Shown piece after piece: positions 1 through 9,400 of a stretch of 34,683 bases of DNA; the first letter of the stretch is position 1; the number at the start of each line of letters is the position of its first letter. The stretch spans positions 1 through 34,683 of the forward strand of contig CAJJNI010000003.1 of the NCBI GenBank assembly GCA_905193085.1, given 5' to 3'. The position numbers and the translations under genes were made by a program. The notes under the pieces are model-generated. The model did no database searches. It saw nothing but the letters and a program-made list of their open reading frames with translations, and was not told the origin of the DNA. This DNA comes from an uncultured Lachnospiraceae bacterium (GTDB lineage Bacteria; Bacillota; Clostridia; Lachnospirales; Lachnospiraceae).

Positions 1-1101
1 GGAGAAGTCGGATACGATTTTTGCCGCAATGAAGACGGTACTTCTCTGTATAATAAAGTACAGGAAACTGTAGATGATGCAAGAAAAGACGGTGCTGATT
101 ATGTCGTTGCGCTCTCATCGCTTGGAGAAAATCATTACAATGAAAAATGGGACATAGAGCAGCTTGTTGCGAATACTACAGGTGTAGATGCGGTAATCGA
201 CGGTGGTTCTGAAAATGTAATTGCCGGAAAGAACGTCAAAAATAAAGATGGTGAAGATGTTGTTCTTACGGAGCCTGGAAGTCAGCTTGAGCAGATTGGC
301 AAAATGTGCATTACAAATGGAAAGATAACAACAGAACTCGTCTCTGATTATAAGAAAAAAGATAAGCGTACGAGTGAGTATATGACAGAAATTATTCATA
401 AATATCAGGCAAGTGCAAAGAATGTAGTTGTAAATATGGCATATAATCTTGTTATGAAAAGTGAAGATGGCAGTGATTACCTCATTCGTTACGCAGAGAC
501 TAACTTAGGAGATTTGTGTGCCGATGCATATCGTGATGTTTTAGGTGCTGATATTGCACTTGTAGATGCCGGCTCTATTGGAGAAGGGATTACCGATAAT
601 AATATTACATATGACGATATGGAACAGATTTTTCCATATAATCAACAGGCATGTCTTATTAAGGCAACAGGTAGAATGATAAGAAATGCATTAGAACTTG
701 CTTCAATAGACTGTCCTTATGCAAACCGTAATTTCTTGCAGGTATCAGGTCTTAAGTACTCAATAAATACAAAAAAGGCGTCTGCGATAATCCGTGTCGG
801 TTCTAAAATAGAAAATGTATCAGAAGATTACAGAGTAAGCGGAATACAGGTGTTAAACAGTGATACAAATGAATATGAAGCTCTTGACTTAGATAAAGAA
901 TATCTTGTAGCAATGAGTAATTATATGTATAAAGGGCTTAGCGGAAATTTTTATATGTTTAAAGACTGTGAGCCTGTTCTTGATGATGAAATGTCAGATG
1001 CCCAATTATTGTTTACATATCTGGAACCGTTCTGGGGAGACAATTTACCAAAACAGTATGAAAATCCGGAAGGTGATGGAAGGATAAGTGTACTGCAATA
1101 A
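1..1101 (+). CDS. 5'-nucleotidase / UDP-sugar hydrolase family protein, 3' part
   Basis: The reading frame is open from the first base, so the start lies outside the window. About 366 residues are visible. The C-terminal half matches the 5'-nucleotidase C-terminal substrate-binding domain: GDLCADAYRDVLGADIALVD, then FPYNQQACLIKATGRMI, then NRNFLQVSGLKYSI. The first ~90 residues look like the end of the metallophosphoesterase domain (ADYVVALSSLGENH, followed by VDAVIDGGSEN). Enzymes of this family are usually exported and remove phosphate from nucleotides or cleave UDP-sugars or cyclic nucleotides; the exact substrate cannot be told here. Any signal peptide or wall anchor would be upstream. 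It ends at TAA, 159 nt before the sugar kinase. Confidence 0.85.
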   Translation, partial: GEVGYDFCRNEDGTSLYNKVQETVDDARKDGADYVVALSSLGENHYNEKWDIEQLVANTTGVDAVIDGGSENVIAGKNVKNKDGEDVVLTEPGSQLEQIGKMCITNGKITTELVSDYKKKDKRTSEYMTEIIHKYQASAKNVVVNMAYNLVMKSEDGSDYLIRYAETNLGDLCADAYRDVLGADIALVDAGSIGEGITDNNITYDDMEQIFPYNQQACLIKATGRMIRNALELASIDCPYANRNFLQVSGLKYSINTKKASAIIRVGSKIENVSEDYRVSGIQVLNSDTNEYEALDLDKEYLVAMSNYMYKGLSGNFYMFKDCEPVLDDEMSDAQLLFTYLEPFWGDNLPKQYENPEGDGRISVLQ

Positions 1102-1193
1102 TAGTGATTATGTATGTTTTTTCCTTTACAAGCGGTTAAAATTAGTGTAATCTGTAACTATATGAGCAAAGAAGAAGCTTCATAGAATTGATT

Positions 1194-1221
1194 TTGTGAA
1201 TGCTTTTTGAATTGTTATAAA
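1194..1221 (+). promoter_or_regulatory. possible promoter for the FGGY kinase gene
   Basis: TTGTGA (1194-1199) and TATAAA (1216-1221) are separated by 16 nt, 40 nt before the chosen start codon. The -35 match is weak, so this is tentative. Confidence 0.3.
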
Positions 1222-1260
1222 TTATCTAAAAGAATATTAAAAAATCAGGAGGAAATTTTA

Positions 1261-2853
1261 ATGAGTGATATTAAAACTTTGATTGAGAGCGGAAAGACAG
1301 TTCTTGGTATTGAATTTGGTTCTACAAGAATAAAAGCAGTCCTTATAGGAGAAGACAATGTTCCTGTTGCGTCAGGAAGTCATGACTGGGAAAACCGTCT
1401 TATCGATAATATATGGAGTTATACATTAGATGATATCTGGAATGGCCTTCAGGACTGTTATGCAAATCTTTTAGCCGATGTTAAGGATAAATATGATGTT
1501 GTAATTAAGAAGATTGGTGCAATCGGATTCAGCGGAATGATGCATGGCTACATGGCATTTGATGAAAAAGGAGAGCTTCTTGTACCATTCAGAACATGGA
1601 GAAATACAATTACAGGAGAAGCTTCTGAGAAATTAACAAAAGAATTTAATTATCATATTCCACAGAGATGGAGTATTGCTCATTTATACCAGGCAATTTT
1701 AAATGGTGAAGAGCATGTAAAAGATATTACATATTTTACAACACTTGCAGGTTACATTCACTGGAAACTGACAGGTGAGAAAGTGCTTGGAGTTGGAGAA
1801 GCTTCAGGAATGTTCCCTATTGACAGCGCTGCAAAAGATTACTATCATTCAATGCTTGATAAGTTTGACGCTCTCGTTGCAGACAAAGGTTTTTCATGGA
1901 AGATTGCAGACATTCTTCCAAAGGTTCTTGTAGCAGGTGAAAATGCCGGAACTCTTACAGCAGAAGGTGCTAAGTTACTTGATGTTTCAGGAAATCTTGA
2001 AGCAGGAATTTTGTTATGTCCACCGGAAGGTGATGCCGGAACAGGTATGGCAGCAACTAACAGCGTAGCTGTACATACAGGTAATGTTTCAGCCGGAACA
2101 AGTGTATTTGCAATGCTCGTTCTTGAAAAAGAATTATCTAAAGTATATGATGAGCTTGACCTTGTAACGACCCCGTCAGGAGACCTTGTGGCAATGGTTC
2201 ACTGCAACAACTGTACATCAGACCTTAACGCATGGGTTAATATTTTCAAAGAATTTGCAGAAAGCTTTGGAATTGATGTTGATATGAATAAATTATTTGG
2301 AACACTTTACAATAAAGCATTAGAAGGCGATAAAGATTGTGGCGGACTTCTTGCTTACAATTATTTCTCAGGTGAGCATATTACAGGCTTTGATGAAGGT
2401 CGTCCATTATTTGTCCGCAAACCTGATGCCAAATTCAATCTTGCAAACTTCATGAGGGCAAATCTTCTTACATCTCTTGGCGCATTAAAGACAGGTCTTG
2501 ATATTCTTATCAAGAAAGAGGGCGTAAAGGTTGATATGCTCTATGCTCATGGCGGTCTGTTTAAGACAAAAGGTGTAGGACAGAGCCTTATGGCAGCAGC
2601 TACAGATACACCTGTTGCAGTAATGGCAACAGCAGGTGAAGGTGGTGCATGGGGTATTGCACTTCTTGCATCATACATGTTAAATAAGACAGAAAATCAG
2701 TCATTAGAAGATTTCCTTGAAAAAGAAGTATTTGAAGGAAAGAAAGGCGAGACAATTACTCCTGATGCAGAAGATGTGGCAGGATTCGACAAATTCCTTG
2801 CTTCATATACAAAAGGTCTTGCAATTGAAAGAGCAGCAGTTGAGAACTTTTAG
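1261..2853 (+). CDS. FGGY-family carbohydrate kinase
   Basis: A 530-residue cytoplasmic sugar kinase of the FGGY (xylulokinase/gluconokinase/ribulokinase-like) family, which phosphorylates a pentose, hexose or related polyol with ATP. The phosphate-binding loop GIEFGSTRIKAVLIG is near residue 16. IGFSGMMHGYMAFDEKGEL follows, then the motif YAHGGLFKTKGVGQSLMAAA and the glycine-rich ATP site TAGEGGAWGIALLASYML. Its length is typical of the family. The start was chosen at 1261 because AGGAGG (1247-1252) sits 8 nt upstream; the frame is open further 5' but has no such site. Sugar specificity cannot be read from the sequence; some family members are annotated as xylulokinase. It stands alone between a short intergenic region and a strong terminator hairpin. 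Confidence 0.9.
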   Translation: MSDIKTLIESGKTVLGIEFGSTRIKAVLIGEDNVPVASGSHDWENRLIDNIWSYTLDDIWNGLQDCYANLLADVKDKYDVVIKKIGAIGFSGMMHGYMAFDEKGELLVPFRTWRNTITGEASEKLTKEFNYHIPQRWSIAHLYQAILNGEEHVKDITYFTTLAGYIHWKLTGEKVLGVGEASGMFPIDSAAKDYYHSMLDKFDALVADKGFSWKIADILPKVLVAGENAGTLTAEGAKLLDVSGNLEAGILLCPPEGDAGTGMAATNSVAVHTGNVSAGTSVFAMLVLEKELSKVYDELDLVTTPSGDLVAMVHCNNCTSDLNAWVNIFKEFAESFGIDVDMNKLFGTLYNKALEGDKDCGGLLAYNYFSGEHITGFDEGRPLFVRKPDAKFNLANFMRANLLTSLGALKTGLDILIKKEGVKVDMLYAHGGLFKTKGVGQSLMAAATDTPVAVMATAGEGGAWGIALLASYMLNKTENQSLEDFLEKEVFEGKKGETITPDAEDVAGFDKFLASYTKGLAIERAAVENF

Positions 2854-2924
2854 TCTGCGGGACGGTTATTTATAATTATAATTAAAATTAAATATAAGAT
2901 GATACCGGAGTCAAAAGCTCCAGA

Positions 2925-2974
2925 TTAATAAACAAACCGGCGTACTGTTTTGGGTGCGCCGGTTTGTTTATTAA
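2925..2974. terminator. long terminator hairpin after the FGGY kinase
   Basis: A perfect 18-bp inverted repeat (2925-2942 with 2957-2974) encloses a 14-nt loop. The stem core ACCGGCG is GC-rich, the 3' arm is T-rich and is followed by TTTC. The A-rich 5' arm would also let it work in the other direction. Confidence 0.8.
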
Positions 2975-3009
2975 TTTCAAAATTGGATAATGACATATTG
3001 GAAATTAAG

Positions 3010-3038
3010 TTAAATCTAAACCGGATAATTGTTATAAT
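3010..3038 (+). promoter_or_regulatory. candidate promoter of the LRR-dockerin gene
   Basis: A perfect TATAAT lies at 3033-3038 with a weak -35 (TTAAAT, 3010-3015) 17 nt before it. The ribosome binding site GGAGGG is at 3073-3078, 6 nt before the ATG at 3085. Confidence 0.45.
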
Positions 3039-3084
3039 GAAAAGGACTAAAATAAACAGTTAAAACAGAAATGGAGGGTTAAGT

Positions 3085-4254
3085 ATGAAATTAAAAAAAC
3101 GAAGGCTTATGGCTATTTTTCTGACAATTTGTATGGTTATCAGTATTTTCCCGGCTAATGTGTCTGCAGCAGAAGGCTCTGGCTGCTTTAGTGCAGTTGG
3201 TGGTATGGTAAGATATACAACAGGAGAAGATGGTGCAATTACAATTACCGGTTGTGATGATACTGTTACTGAAATAGTAATACCCGATTCAATAGATGGG
3301 GTAAAGGTAACTGCTGTCAATGAATTCGCTTTTCAGGGAAACGAAGTATTGGCATCAATTACATTTCCGGCGGGTATGAAAAAGATTGGATATGGTGCAT
3401 TTATCTCTTGTACTAAGCTTGCTAAAGCGGACTTTTCAGCCTGCACAGATGAGCTTGAAATTGATGGCAGTGCATTTCAGAATGATACAGCTCTTAGCTC
3501 AATAGCATTTCCTGAAAAATTAATAAAGATAACAGAGTATGCTTTCTATGGCTGTAGTAATCTTACAAGTGTAAGTTTTAAATCAGCTAATGTTGATTTA
3601 AGCATTGGTTCATATGCATTTGCTACAGATGCAAAGCTTGCTTCTGTGACTTTTCCAGGCAGTTTAACGGATTTGGGAAACAATGCATTTGATTATTGTG
3701 ACAATCTTACTGCTGTAGATTTCTCAGCATGTACGAAACTTACAACTGTTGGTGGCAGTGCATTTGCAAATAGTGGATTGAAGGGCGTGGATTTCTCAGC
3801 GTGTACAAAACTTACAACTATTGGAGATTATGCGTTCTATCAAAACAAGGCACTTACTTCTGTAAAATTCCCTGAATCTCTTACGGAACTGGGTCAGTAC
3901 GCTTTTGCATACTGTTCTGCATTAGAGGGTGCAGATTTTTCTAAAACATCTGTGAAAACTATTAGGGAGGGCACTTTTGATGAAAGTGGAATTAAGTCAT
4001 TGAAGCTTTCAGACAGCACGACAGATATTGAATATAACGCTTTTATGTCATGTACCGCTCTTACATCACTGGAGCTTGGTAAAGGTCTGCGTACTATCGG
4101 CTGGCAGTCTTTTTCTTACAGCGGTATTACAAGTCTTAAGCTGCCGGACAGTGTAGAGTCTATCGGTTCTGACGCATTTGGAAACTGCACATCTCTTACG
4201 AGTGTGGAATGGCCGGACAATGAGAATTTTACTACAGTTCAGGGGTTTGAATAA
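3085..4254 (+). CDS. 5' fragment: signal peptide plus leucine-rich repeats
   Basis: 389 residues up to the first internal TAA. This is the only fragment with a ribosome binding site and signal peptide (MKLKKRRLMAIFLTICMVIS, then IFPANVSA). It carries about ten BspA-type repeats of the pattern AF..C..L..V.FP. If translated it would be a short secreted LRR protein without the dockerin. The stop replaces the residue before the conserved Cys of a repeat (GFE-stop-CESL), where sister repeats have Y, G or N. Confidence 0.6.
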   Translation: MKLKKRRLMAIFLTICMVISIFPANVSAAEGSGCFSAVGGMVRYTTGEDGAITITGCDDTVTEIVIPDSIDGVKVTAVNEFAFQGNEVLASITFPAGMKKIGYGAFISCTKLAKADFSACTDELEIDGSAFQNDTALSSIAFPEKLIKITEYAFYGCSNLTSVSFKSANVDLSIGSYAFATDAKLASVTFPGSLTDLGNNAFDYCDNLTAVDFSACTKLTTVGGSAFANSGLKGVDFSACTKLTTIGDYAFYQNKALTSVKFPESLTELGQYAFAYCSALEGADFSKTSVKTIREGTFDESGIKSLKLSDSTTDIEYNAFMSCTALTSLELGKGLRTIGWQSFSYSGITSLKLPDSVESIGSDAFGNCTSLTSVEWPDNENFTTVQGFE

Positions 4255-4404
4255 TGTGAATCTCTTCCTGTTGAAGAATTTAATGAAGCTGTAGCGCTTC
4301 CATCAGTTACAACTATTGGGGAAAGTGCATTTTCAGGCTGCTCATTTAAAAGTGTAACTATTCCGGCAAATATCCGTGTTATAGGAGACGGTGCATTTTA
4401 CGGA

Positions 4405-4794
4405 ATGCCAAATATGACTTCGCTTGCAATTCTTCCGGGTACAGCGAGTATTGGTGTACATGCATTTAAGAAATGTACCGGCCTTGCAGGAAAGACCGTT
4501 GTGCTTCCTGAAACAGTAGAAGAGGTTAAAGGTGGTGCATTTGCTGACTGTTTTATTGAACATGAGCCGGAAGGAACAGAAGGTTATACTTATACAGGAA
4601 TTACAGTAAAATTTTTAAACAGAGATTTTAAATTGGCACCATATGACAGCAACAGCTATAATATGGTAACAATTGATGATGTTAATTATGAAAATCCTTT
4701 TGATATGGGTGTTGCGGTAATACATGCATACGAAACAGATTCAGAAGGAAACATTTCAACGTTGAAGAAGCTGTATGATGAGGTAAAAGATTAG
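4405..4794 (+). CDS. middle fragment: last leucine-rich repeats of the interrupted gene
   Basis: Same frame as the fragments on each side. The open frame really begins at 4255, directly after the TAA; the ATG at 4405 is just the first methionine and has no clear ribosome binding site. It carries the last repeats (for example VIGDGAFYGM, SIGVHAFKKC) and ends at TAG 4792-4794. It is probably not translated by itself. Confidence 0.35.
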   Translation: MPNMTSLAILPGTASIGVHAFKKCTGLAGKTVVLPETVEEVKGGAFADCFIEHEPEGTEGYTYTGITVKFLNRDFKLAPYDSNSYNMVTIDDVNYENPFDMGVAVIHAYETDSEGNISTLKKLYDEVKD

Positions 4795-4917
4795 ACTGTT
4801 GGTTCGCAGAAAAGATATACATTTGAACCAATAATTGATAAGGCTTCATATAGCGTATCGGGTATAATTCCTTCCGGTGCAGATGTACATATTTTCCAGA
4901 ATGAAGAGGAAATTCCT

Positions 4918-7900
4918 GTGACACTTTCTGGCAATTATTTTGAAGCAAAGGCAGAGGGTGAATCAAAAGTTTCAGTAACAGTTTCAATGGACGGTTATTA
5001 TGACAGACATTTTATACAGCCTTCACTTGAAAATAACTGGAATTTAGGAGAAATTACATTTTCTGATAAAGATAAGATTCCGTTAAACAAAACAATGCGT
5101 GTTGATTTTGGTGATGTGACCGTAAATGGTTTTAAAGGACTTGATATTACATTACAGGCTGATGGCATAAATCTTGTGGAAAATACAGATTATACATTAC
5201 AATACCCATATATTATCCTTGCTGATTCTGTTACCGCAGATAAGTTTATACTTACGGTAAATGCTGATGCAATAGGATATACAGGCGGCAGTGCGACAGC
5301 AGGTAGAAGCGAAGGAATATTTACTCTGCCATTAGTTCAGTGGGGCAGACTGCAGGTTACAGTTGACAGCACTTTTGCAGGTGATGAGCATGTAATGATT
5401 TTTACTAAAGATGGAAGTTTCACAGGTCAGGATACCATTTCAAAAAACGATATATATATTTCTGATAATCTAAAATCAGGAGATTATACCATTATTGCTT
5501 ATAATGCAAATGACAGCTTCTTGGGTGTGACTTCATTGAAAGCATTAGATACATTAGGGCTTACAGAGGGAACAGACTATGCAAAAGTTACAGCCACAGT
5601 TACTGATGGAAACAGCACAGAAGTAAATGTGAATGTTCCGTTACTTAAAACAGATGTGTCCGGAATTTTAGATAAGAATAAATCGCATATTTTAGCTGAA
5701 AAAGGTATAACTCGTATGGGTATTACACAAATGTTCAGAGTTTATTATGGTTTTGCTTCAAGCGATAATGGCAATATACTGATTGAGATTCCTGATGGTG
5801 CTGTAGTTAAGTACATATGTTCGGAAGATGCACAGTTAAAAAATGGCTCTGATTATACAGCTAATGGAAATACGGTTAAAATAAATGCAAATAAAAAAGA
5901 AGGCGTGTTTTATGTGATGCTGTCCTTTACAGAGTATGGTTCACAGACTGTGTCTGCTTCAGCTTCTGTTGGAAATATGACTGCTCCGATTGGCAATGTA
6001 ACGGTTAATGTTGAGGCTATGAGTATTACTCCGCTGGATTCTCCGTTAACAAGAAGAAATCAGAACCGGGTAGCTGTTTCTGCCGCTCCAAACAGCTATG
6101 TGAAACTATTTGTTGATGGGAATTTTGCTTCAGGTGGTATGACAAATGCACTTGGAAATGTTAATTTAGAATATAATCTGGATGAAACAGTTCTTCCGGG
6201 TCAGACAGTAACGCTTGTGGCGCAATCAGGAAACGATGAGTCGTCTGTTACTGTAAGTTATGCAAAGGCAGAAGCAGGGTTTGAGACATGGGGATTTACA
6301 GGCAGCTGGGGTGCCGGAAATGTTTCTCTCTACAATACTTTAGTGGATATTGAGGATAATTATTATCAGTTTGAACCTGGAGACAGATGGACGATTTACG
6401 CAACATTCGTTGGTACAAATGCTCCAATAAATGTTGTTACTTATATAGGTATGTTAAGTGGCAGTGTAGAAGGTGTTCCAATGACACTTGTTAAGACCGA
6501 GGAGACAGGAAATGAAGATGAAAGATATGCTTACAGGTATACTTTTGCAGCAGAATATACAACAAAAGATTTAAGTTTGCGTTCAGAATCAGGAAGTGCA
6601 GATGAGGTTATTTCAAACGGTGGAGATAGAATTAGCGCAGATAATGTTCCTGAAAGCTTTGGACTTGACTGGGAAGATGCCGGAGAGAACTTTTCATATG
6701 ATGCAGAGACGGTTGCACAGATTGAGAATAATGTACAGCAGCGAGTACAGAATCATGAAAATGCTTTAGCAGAAGCTAAGGAAAAGATTGGTACAACACT
6801 TGCAGATGAAAATCTTGTTCCTGATGTTGGAGATATTTCGCAGTATATATTTGGTGCTAAGTATCATGTGTCAGATACAGAATGGTTTGCATCACTTACA
6901 GAAGAACAACAGACAGCAGCGTATAATCTTGAAAAGGCTATAGATAAGGCTATAGAAGAGTATTCAGAAGCTTATGGCCTTAAGAAAAATCTGACTGAGT
7001 ACAGTTCGTGGGACGAAGTTTATGATGAACTTGGAATTAAATTCAGTGTAAATACACATTCAGCAAGTGAACTTCGTGAAGCCGGTTTTACAGTATGTGA
7101 AAATAACGGTACTTTTACGGCTTTTAAGGACGAACTTGAAGATAGCCTGAATGAGGATACACATATTTCTGATATATCAGGTGTGGGCGGTGTTACAAGT
7201 GGTTTTACTTTTATTGATGAATCAGGTAATCAGGTTGATTATATGGGAAATGCAGCCAGTAATATCGACCAGGCAATCAATAACAATGCTTACCCTTATT
7301 TAGAGGAGGCATTTGGCAATTTCACTAATGCGATAAAATCAAGTCCATATTGTGGTTCGGTAGAAGCCGGTATTCTTGATGGCCTTGGTTCAGGAATGAG
7401 TATACAGGGCGAGCTTATGAGTCTTGACAATATCAGACAGGATGCAGAGGCAATGACGGATTTTACTACTCAGGCTGCTGATATTCAGGGATATATAGAC
7501 CAGTTAAAAATGTTTGAAAACCGTTACCATGATACACCGCTTTGTGCCAATGCAATTATGAGAGAGCGTTTTACTGCTGATAAAATAAGACTGCTTCTTG
7601 ATAATGAAGCATTTCGTTCAGGTGCCAATGCCATTGTCGGTTCTATACTTTATGGAGTTGGACATTTTGATAAGACCGGAATATCAGATGGTTTTGGAAT
7701 GTTATATGACGCTCTTTCATGCAGTGTCGGTGCAAGGCGTGCCGCAGAAATTCAGAATCTTTTTATTACAATGGATACTCAGGCAAAAGCAAGATATCAG
7801 AAGTGCGGTAAGACAGACATGGAAAAAATCATGAATAAAACAAGAGTTAAGAAATCTAAGAAGCCTATTATTGACCCGTCAGGTATTGTATATGAAGCTG

Positions 7901-9246
7901 TTGAATCAAATACTTTATCGGGTGTTAAGGCTACAATCTGGCATGCTGATGATGAAAATGGAACTAATGCGGTAATGTGGAATGCACAGGAATATGAGCA
8001 GGTAAATCCTCTTATAACAGATGAAAGTGGCATGTATGCATGGGATGTTCCGTCAGGCTGGTGGCAGGTTCGTTTTGAAAAAGACGGATATGAGACAGCA
8101 GCGACTGGCTGGATGGAAGTTCCGCCACCGAGACTTGGATTAAAAACAGCACTTGTTTCAACTAAGGCTCCGGAAGTAGCTTTAGCCAATGCATATCCTG
8201 ATTATATTGAAGTGGTATTCAGCCAGTATATGGATACATCAAAGAAAATAACACTTCCATCAGGAATGAATTATACATGGCAGTCTGTAGACAGTGGATA
8301 TTCAAAGATTCTTCATATTACAAGAGAGAATGGTTTTAAAATCGGAGATACAGTATCGTTTATGTTAGACGGAGCTTACAACTATGCAGGAAAAGCACTT
8401 GGTTCTTATAACAGTGGAAATTTGACTGTTAAAGAGCGTCCGGCAGAAATTATTCTTAATTATGAGAGCATTATTTCTGCTAAGGTTGGCAGCAATAAAA
8501 ATATTACGGTACGCATTAAAGATTCAGAAGGAAATTACATGAAGGGTGTTAATGTTAATGCGGCACTTGGCAGTGATGTGCAGGCTTGTCTTGTATCAGG
8601 TTCTGCGGTTACAGATGATGAAGGAAAGGCAGTATTTACACTTAATACTAAATTGCCGGGCTATACAGATATTACTTTTAGTGTAGCGGGCACAAGCCTT
8701 GAAAATACACTTAAGCTTCATGTTACTGTAGATGAAAACAGACCGAAGCGACCGACTGCTGTAATTGGAGATATACAGTTTGATGAGAACTCTCCGAAAG
8801 AAAATTATATTACGGTAAGCAGTGGTGAGCAGTTAGTGCTCTCTGCCGAAGATGATGTAACCATCTACTATACAACAGATGATACATGCCCTTGTCAGAA
8901 CAGCGCAGGCAGAAAAGTTTATACAGGTCCGGTTACAATTACAGAAAATACGAAATTCCGTATAGCAGCCTATAAAAACGGTATGGATTACAGCGAGAGA
9001 CTTAACATTACCGTGACGGTTGATGGCTCTTTGGGCACATTCAAATCAGGAGATGCCGATTGTAATGGCAATGTAAACCTTAACGATGTTATGATAGTAC
9101 TGAAACTTGCACTTGGCATTAATGTCAATGTAACAGAACAGGGAATAAAAAATGCTGATTATGATGGCAGCGGAAATGTAGACCTTAACGATGCAATGTA
9201 TACGCTCAAAGAAGCACTTGGCATCAAGTTTGAAATAAAGAAATAA
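4918..9246 (+). CDS. 3' fragment: Ig-like, chitobiase-like and dockerin domains
   Basis: 1442 residues in the same frame, open from 4795. The first possible start is GTG at 4918; an AAGAGGA at 4903-4909 precedes it but is probably chance. There is no signal peptide, so even if translated the product would stay in the cell and its dockerin would have no partner. Domains are described under the full-length pseudogene. Confidence 0.4.
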   Translation: MTLSGNYFEAKAEGESKVSVTVSMDGYYDRHFIQPSLENNWNLGEITFSDKDKIPLNKTMRVDFGDVTVNGFKGLDITLQADGINLVENTDYTLQYPYIILADSVTADKFILTVNADAIGYTGGSATAGRSEGIFTLPLVQWGRLQVTVDSTFAGDEHVMIFTKDGSFTGQDTISKNDIYISDNLKSGDYTIIAYNANDSFLGVTSLKALDTLGLTEGTDYAKVTATVTDGNSTEVNVNVPLLKTDVSGILDKNKSHILAEKGITRMGITQMFRVYYGFASSDNGNILIEIPDGAVVKYICSEDAQLKNGSDYTANGNTVKINANKKEGVFYVMLSFTEYGSQTVSASASVGNMTAPIGNVTVNVEAMSITPLDSPLTRRNQNRVAVSAAPNSYVKLFVDGNFASGGMTNALGNVNLEYNLDETVLPGQTVTLVAQSGNDESSVTVSYAKAEAGFETWGFTGSWGAGNVSLYNTLVDIEDNYYQFEPGDRWTIYATFVGTNAPINVVTYIGMLSGSVEGVPMTLVKTEETGNEDERYAYRYTFAAEYTTKDLSLRSESGSADEVISNGGDRISADNVPESFGLDWEDAGENFSYDAETVAQIENNVQQRVQNHENALAEAKEKIGTTLADENLVPDVGDISQYIFGAKYHVSDTEWFASLTEEQQTAAYNLEKAIDKAIEEYSEAYGLKKNLTEYSSWDEVYDELGIKFSVNTHSASELREAGFTVCENNGTFTAFKDELEDSLNEDTHISDISGVGGVTSGFTFIDESGNQVDYMGNAASNIDQAINNNAYPYLEEAFGNFTNAIKSSPYCGSVEAGILDGLGSGMSIQGELMSLDNIRQDAEAMTDFTTQAADIQGYIDQLKMFENRYHDTPLCANAIMRERFTADKIRLLLDNEAFRSGANAIVGSILYGVGHFDKTGISDGFGMLYDALSCSVGARRAAEIQNLFITMDTQAKARYQKCGKTDMEKIMNKTRVKKSKKPIIDPSGIVYEAVESNTLSGVKATIWHADDENGTNAVMWNAQEYEQVNPLITDESGMYAWDVPSGWWQVRFEKDGYETAATGWMEVPPPRLGLKTALVSTKAPEVALANAYPDYIEVVFSQYMDTSKKITLPSGMNYTWQSVDSGYSKILHITRENGFKIGDTVSFMLDGAYNYAGKALGSYNSGNLTVKERPAEIILNYESIISAKVGSNKNITVRIKDSEGNYMKGVNVNAALGSDVQACLVSGSAVTDDEGKAVFTLNTKLPGYTDITFSVAGTSLENTLKLHVTVDENRPKRPTAVIGDIQFDENSPKENYITVSSGEQLVLSAEDDVTIYYTTDDTCPCQNSAGRKVYTGPVTITENTKFRIAAYKNGMDYSERLNITVTVDGSLGTFKSGDADCNGNVNLNDVMIVLKLALGINVNVTEQGIKNADYDGSGNVDLNDAMYTLKEALGIKFEIKK

Positions 9247-9344
9247 AAATAAGCAGGTAAAAAATAAGCAGGTAAAATAAGCAAGATGTAATTTAAGAAG
9301 CAGCGGAACTTAATATGTTAAAATAAAAGTTGGGTAGTCATAAA

Positions 9345-9397
9345 AAAAGCGGGTATCAGTTAAACGATTTCATATCGCAGAAGAGATACCCGCTTTT
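9345..9397. terminator. bidirectional terminator between convergent dockerin genes
   Basis: A 13-bp perfect stem (9345-9357 with 9385-9397, core GCGGGTATC) has A-tracts on the left and T-tracts on the right. The loop contains a further small CGAT/ATCG stem (9365-9368 with 9374-9377). It lies between the ends of the LRR-dockerin gene and the pectate lyase gene and can serve both. Confidence 0.85.
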
Positions 9398-9400
9398 GGT

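Larger units (their letters stand above)
3085..9246 (+). pseudogene. secreted LRR (BspA-like) dockerin protein, interrupted by two in-frame stops
   Basis: One frame runs from 3085 to 9246 (2053 codons before the final TAA) with only two breaks: TAA at 4252-4254 and TAG at 4792-4794. Protein homology continues across both. Order of parts in full-frame numbering: signal peptide 1-30 (cleavage after VSA); BspA-type leucine-rich repeats ~51-490; beta-rich and helical regions of unknown type; a carboxypeptidase-regulatory-like domain ~1603-1690; an SbsA-like Ig domain ~1693-1786; an invasin-like Ig domain ~1789-1883; a chitobiase C-terminal-like domain ~1911-1983; and a type I dockerin ~1988-2049 with two calcium-loop repeats (DADCNGNVNLND, ADYDGSGNVDLND). 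Intact, it would be a secreted protein that docks onto a cohesin scaffold. Each break needs only one base change, so this is a recent pseudogene, a sequencing or assembly error, or a readthrough gene. It converges on the pectate lyase gene. Confidence 0.8.

Noticed and set aside
3085..9246. Stop-codon reassignment (TAA/TAG read as amino acids) to explain the interrupted LRR gene
   Set aside because: Other genes here end at TAA, TAG (FGGY kinase, histidine kinase, M23 protein, permease) and TGA (GH13-HD, membrane protein) and show no internal stops, so the standard bacterial code applies.
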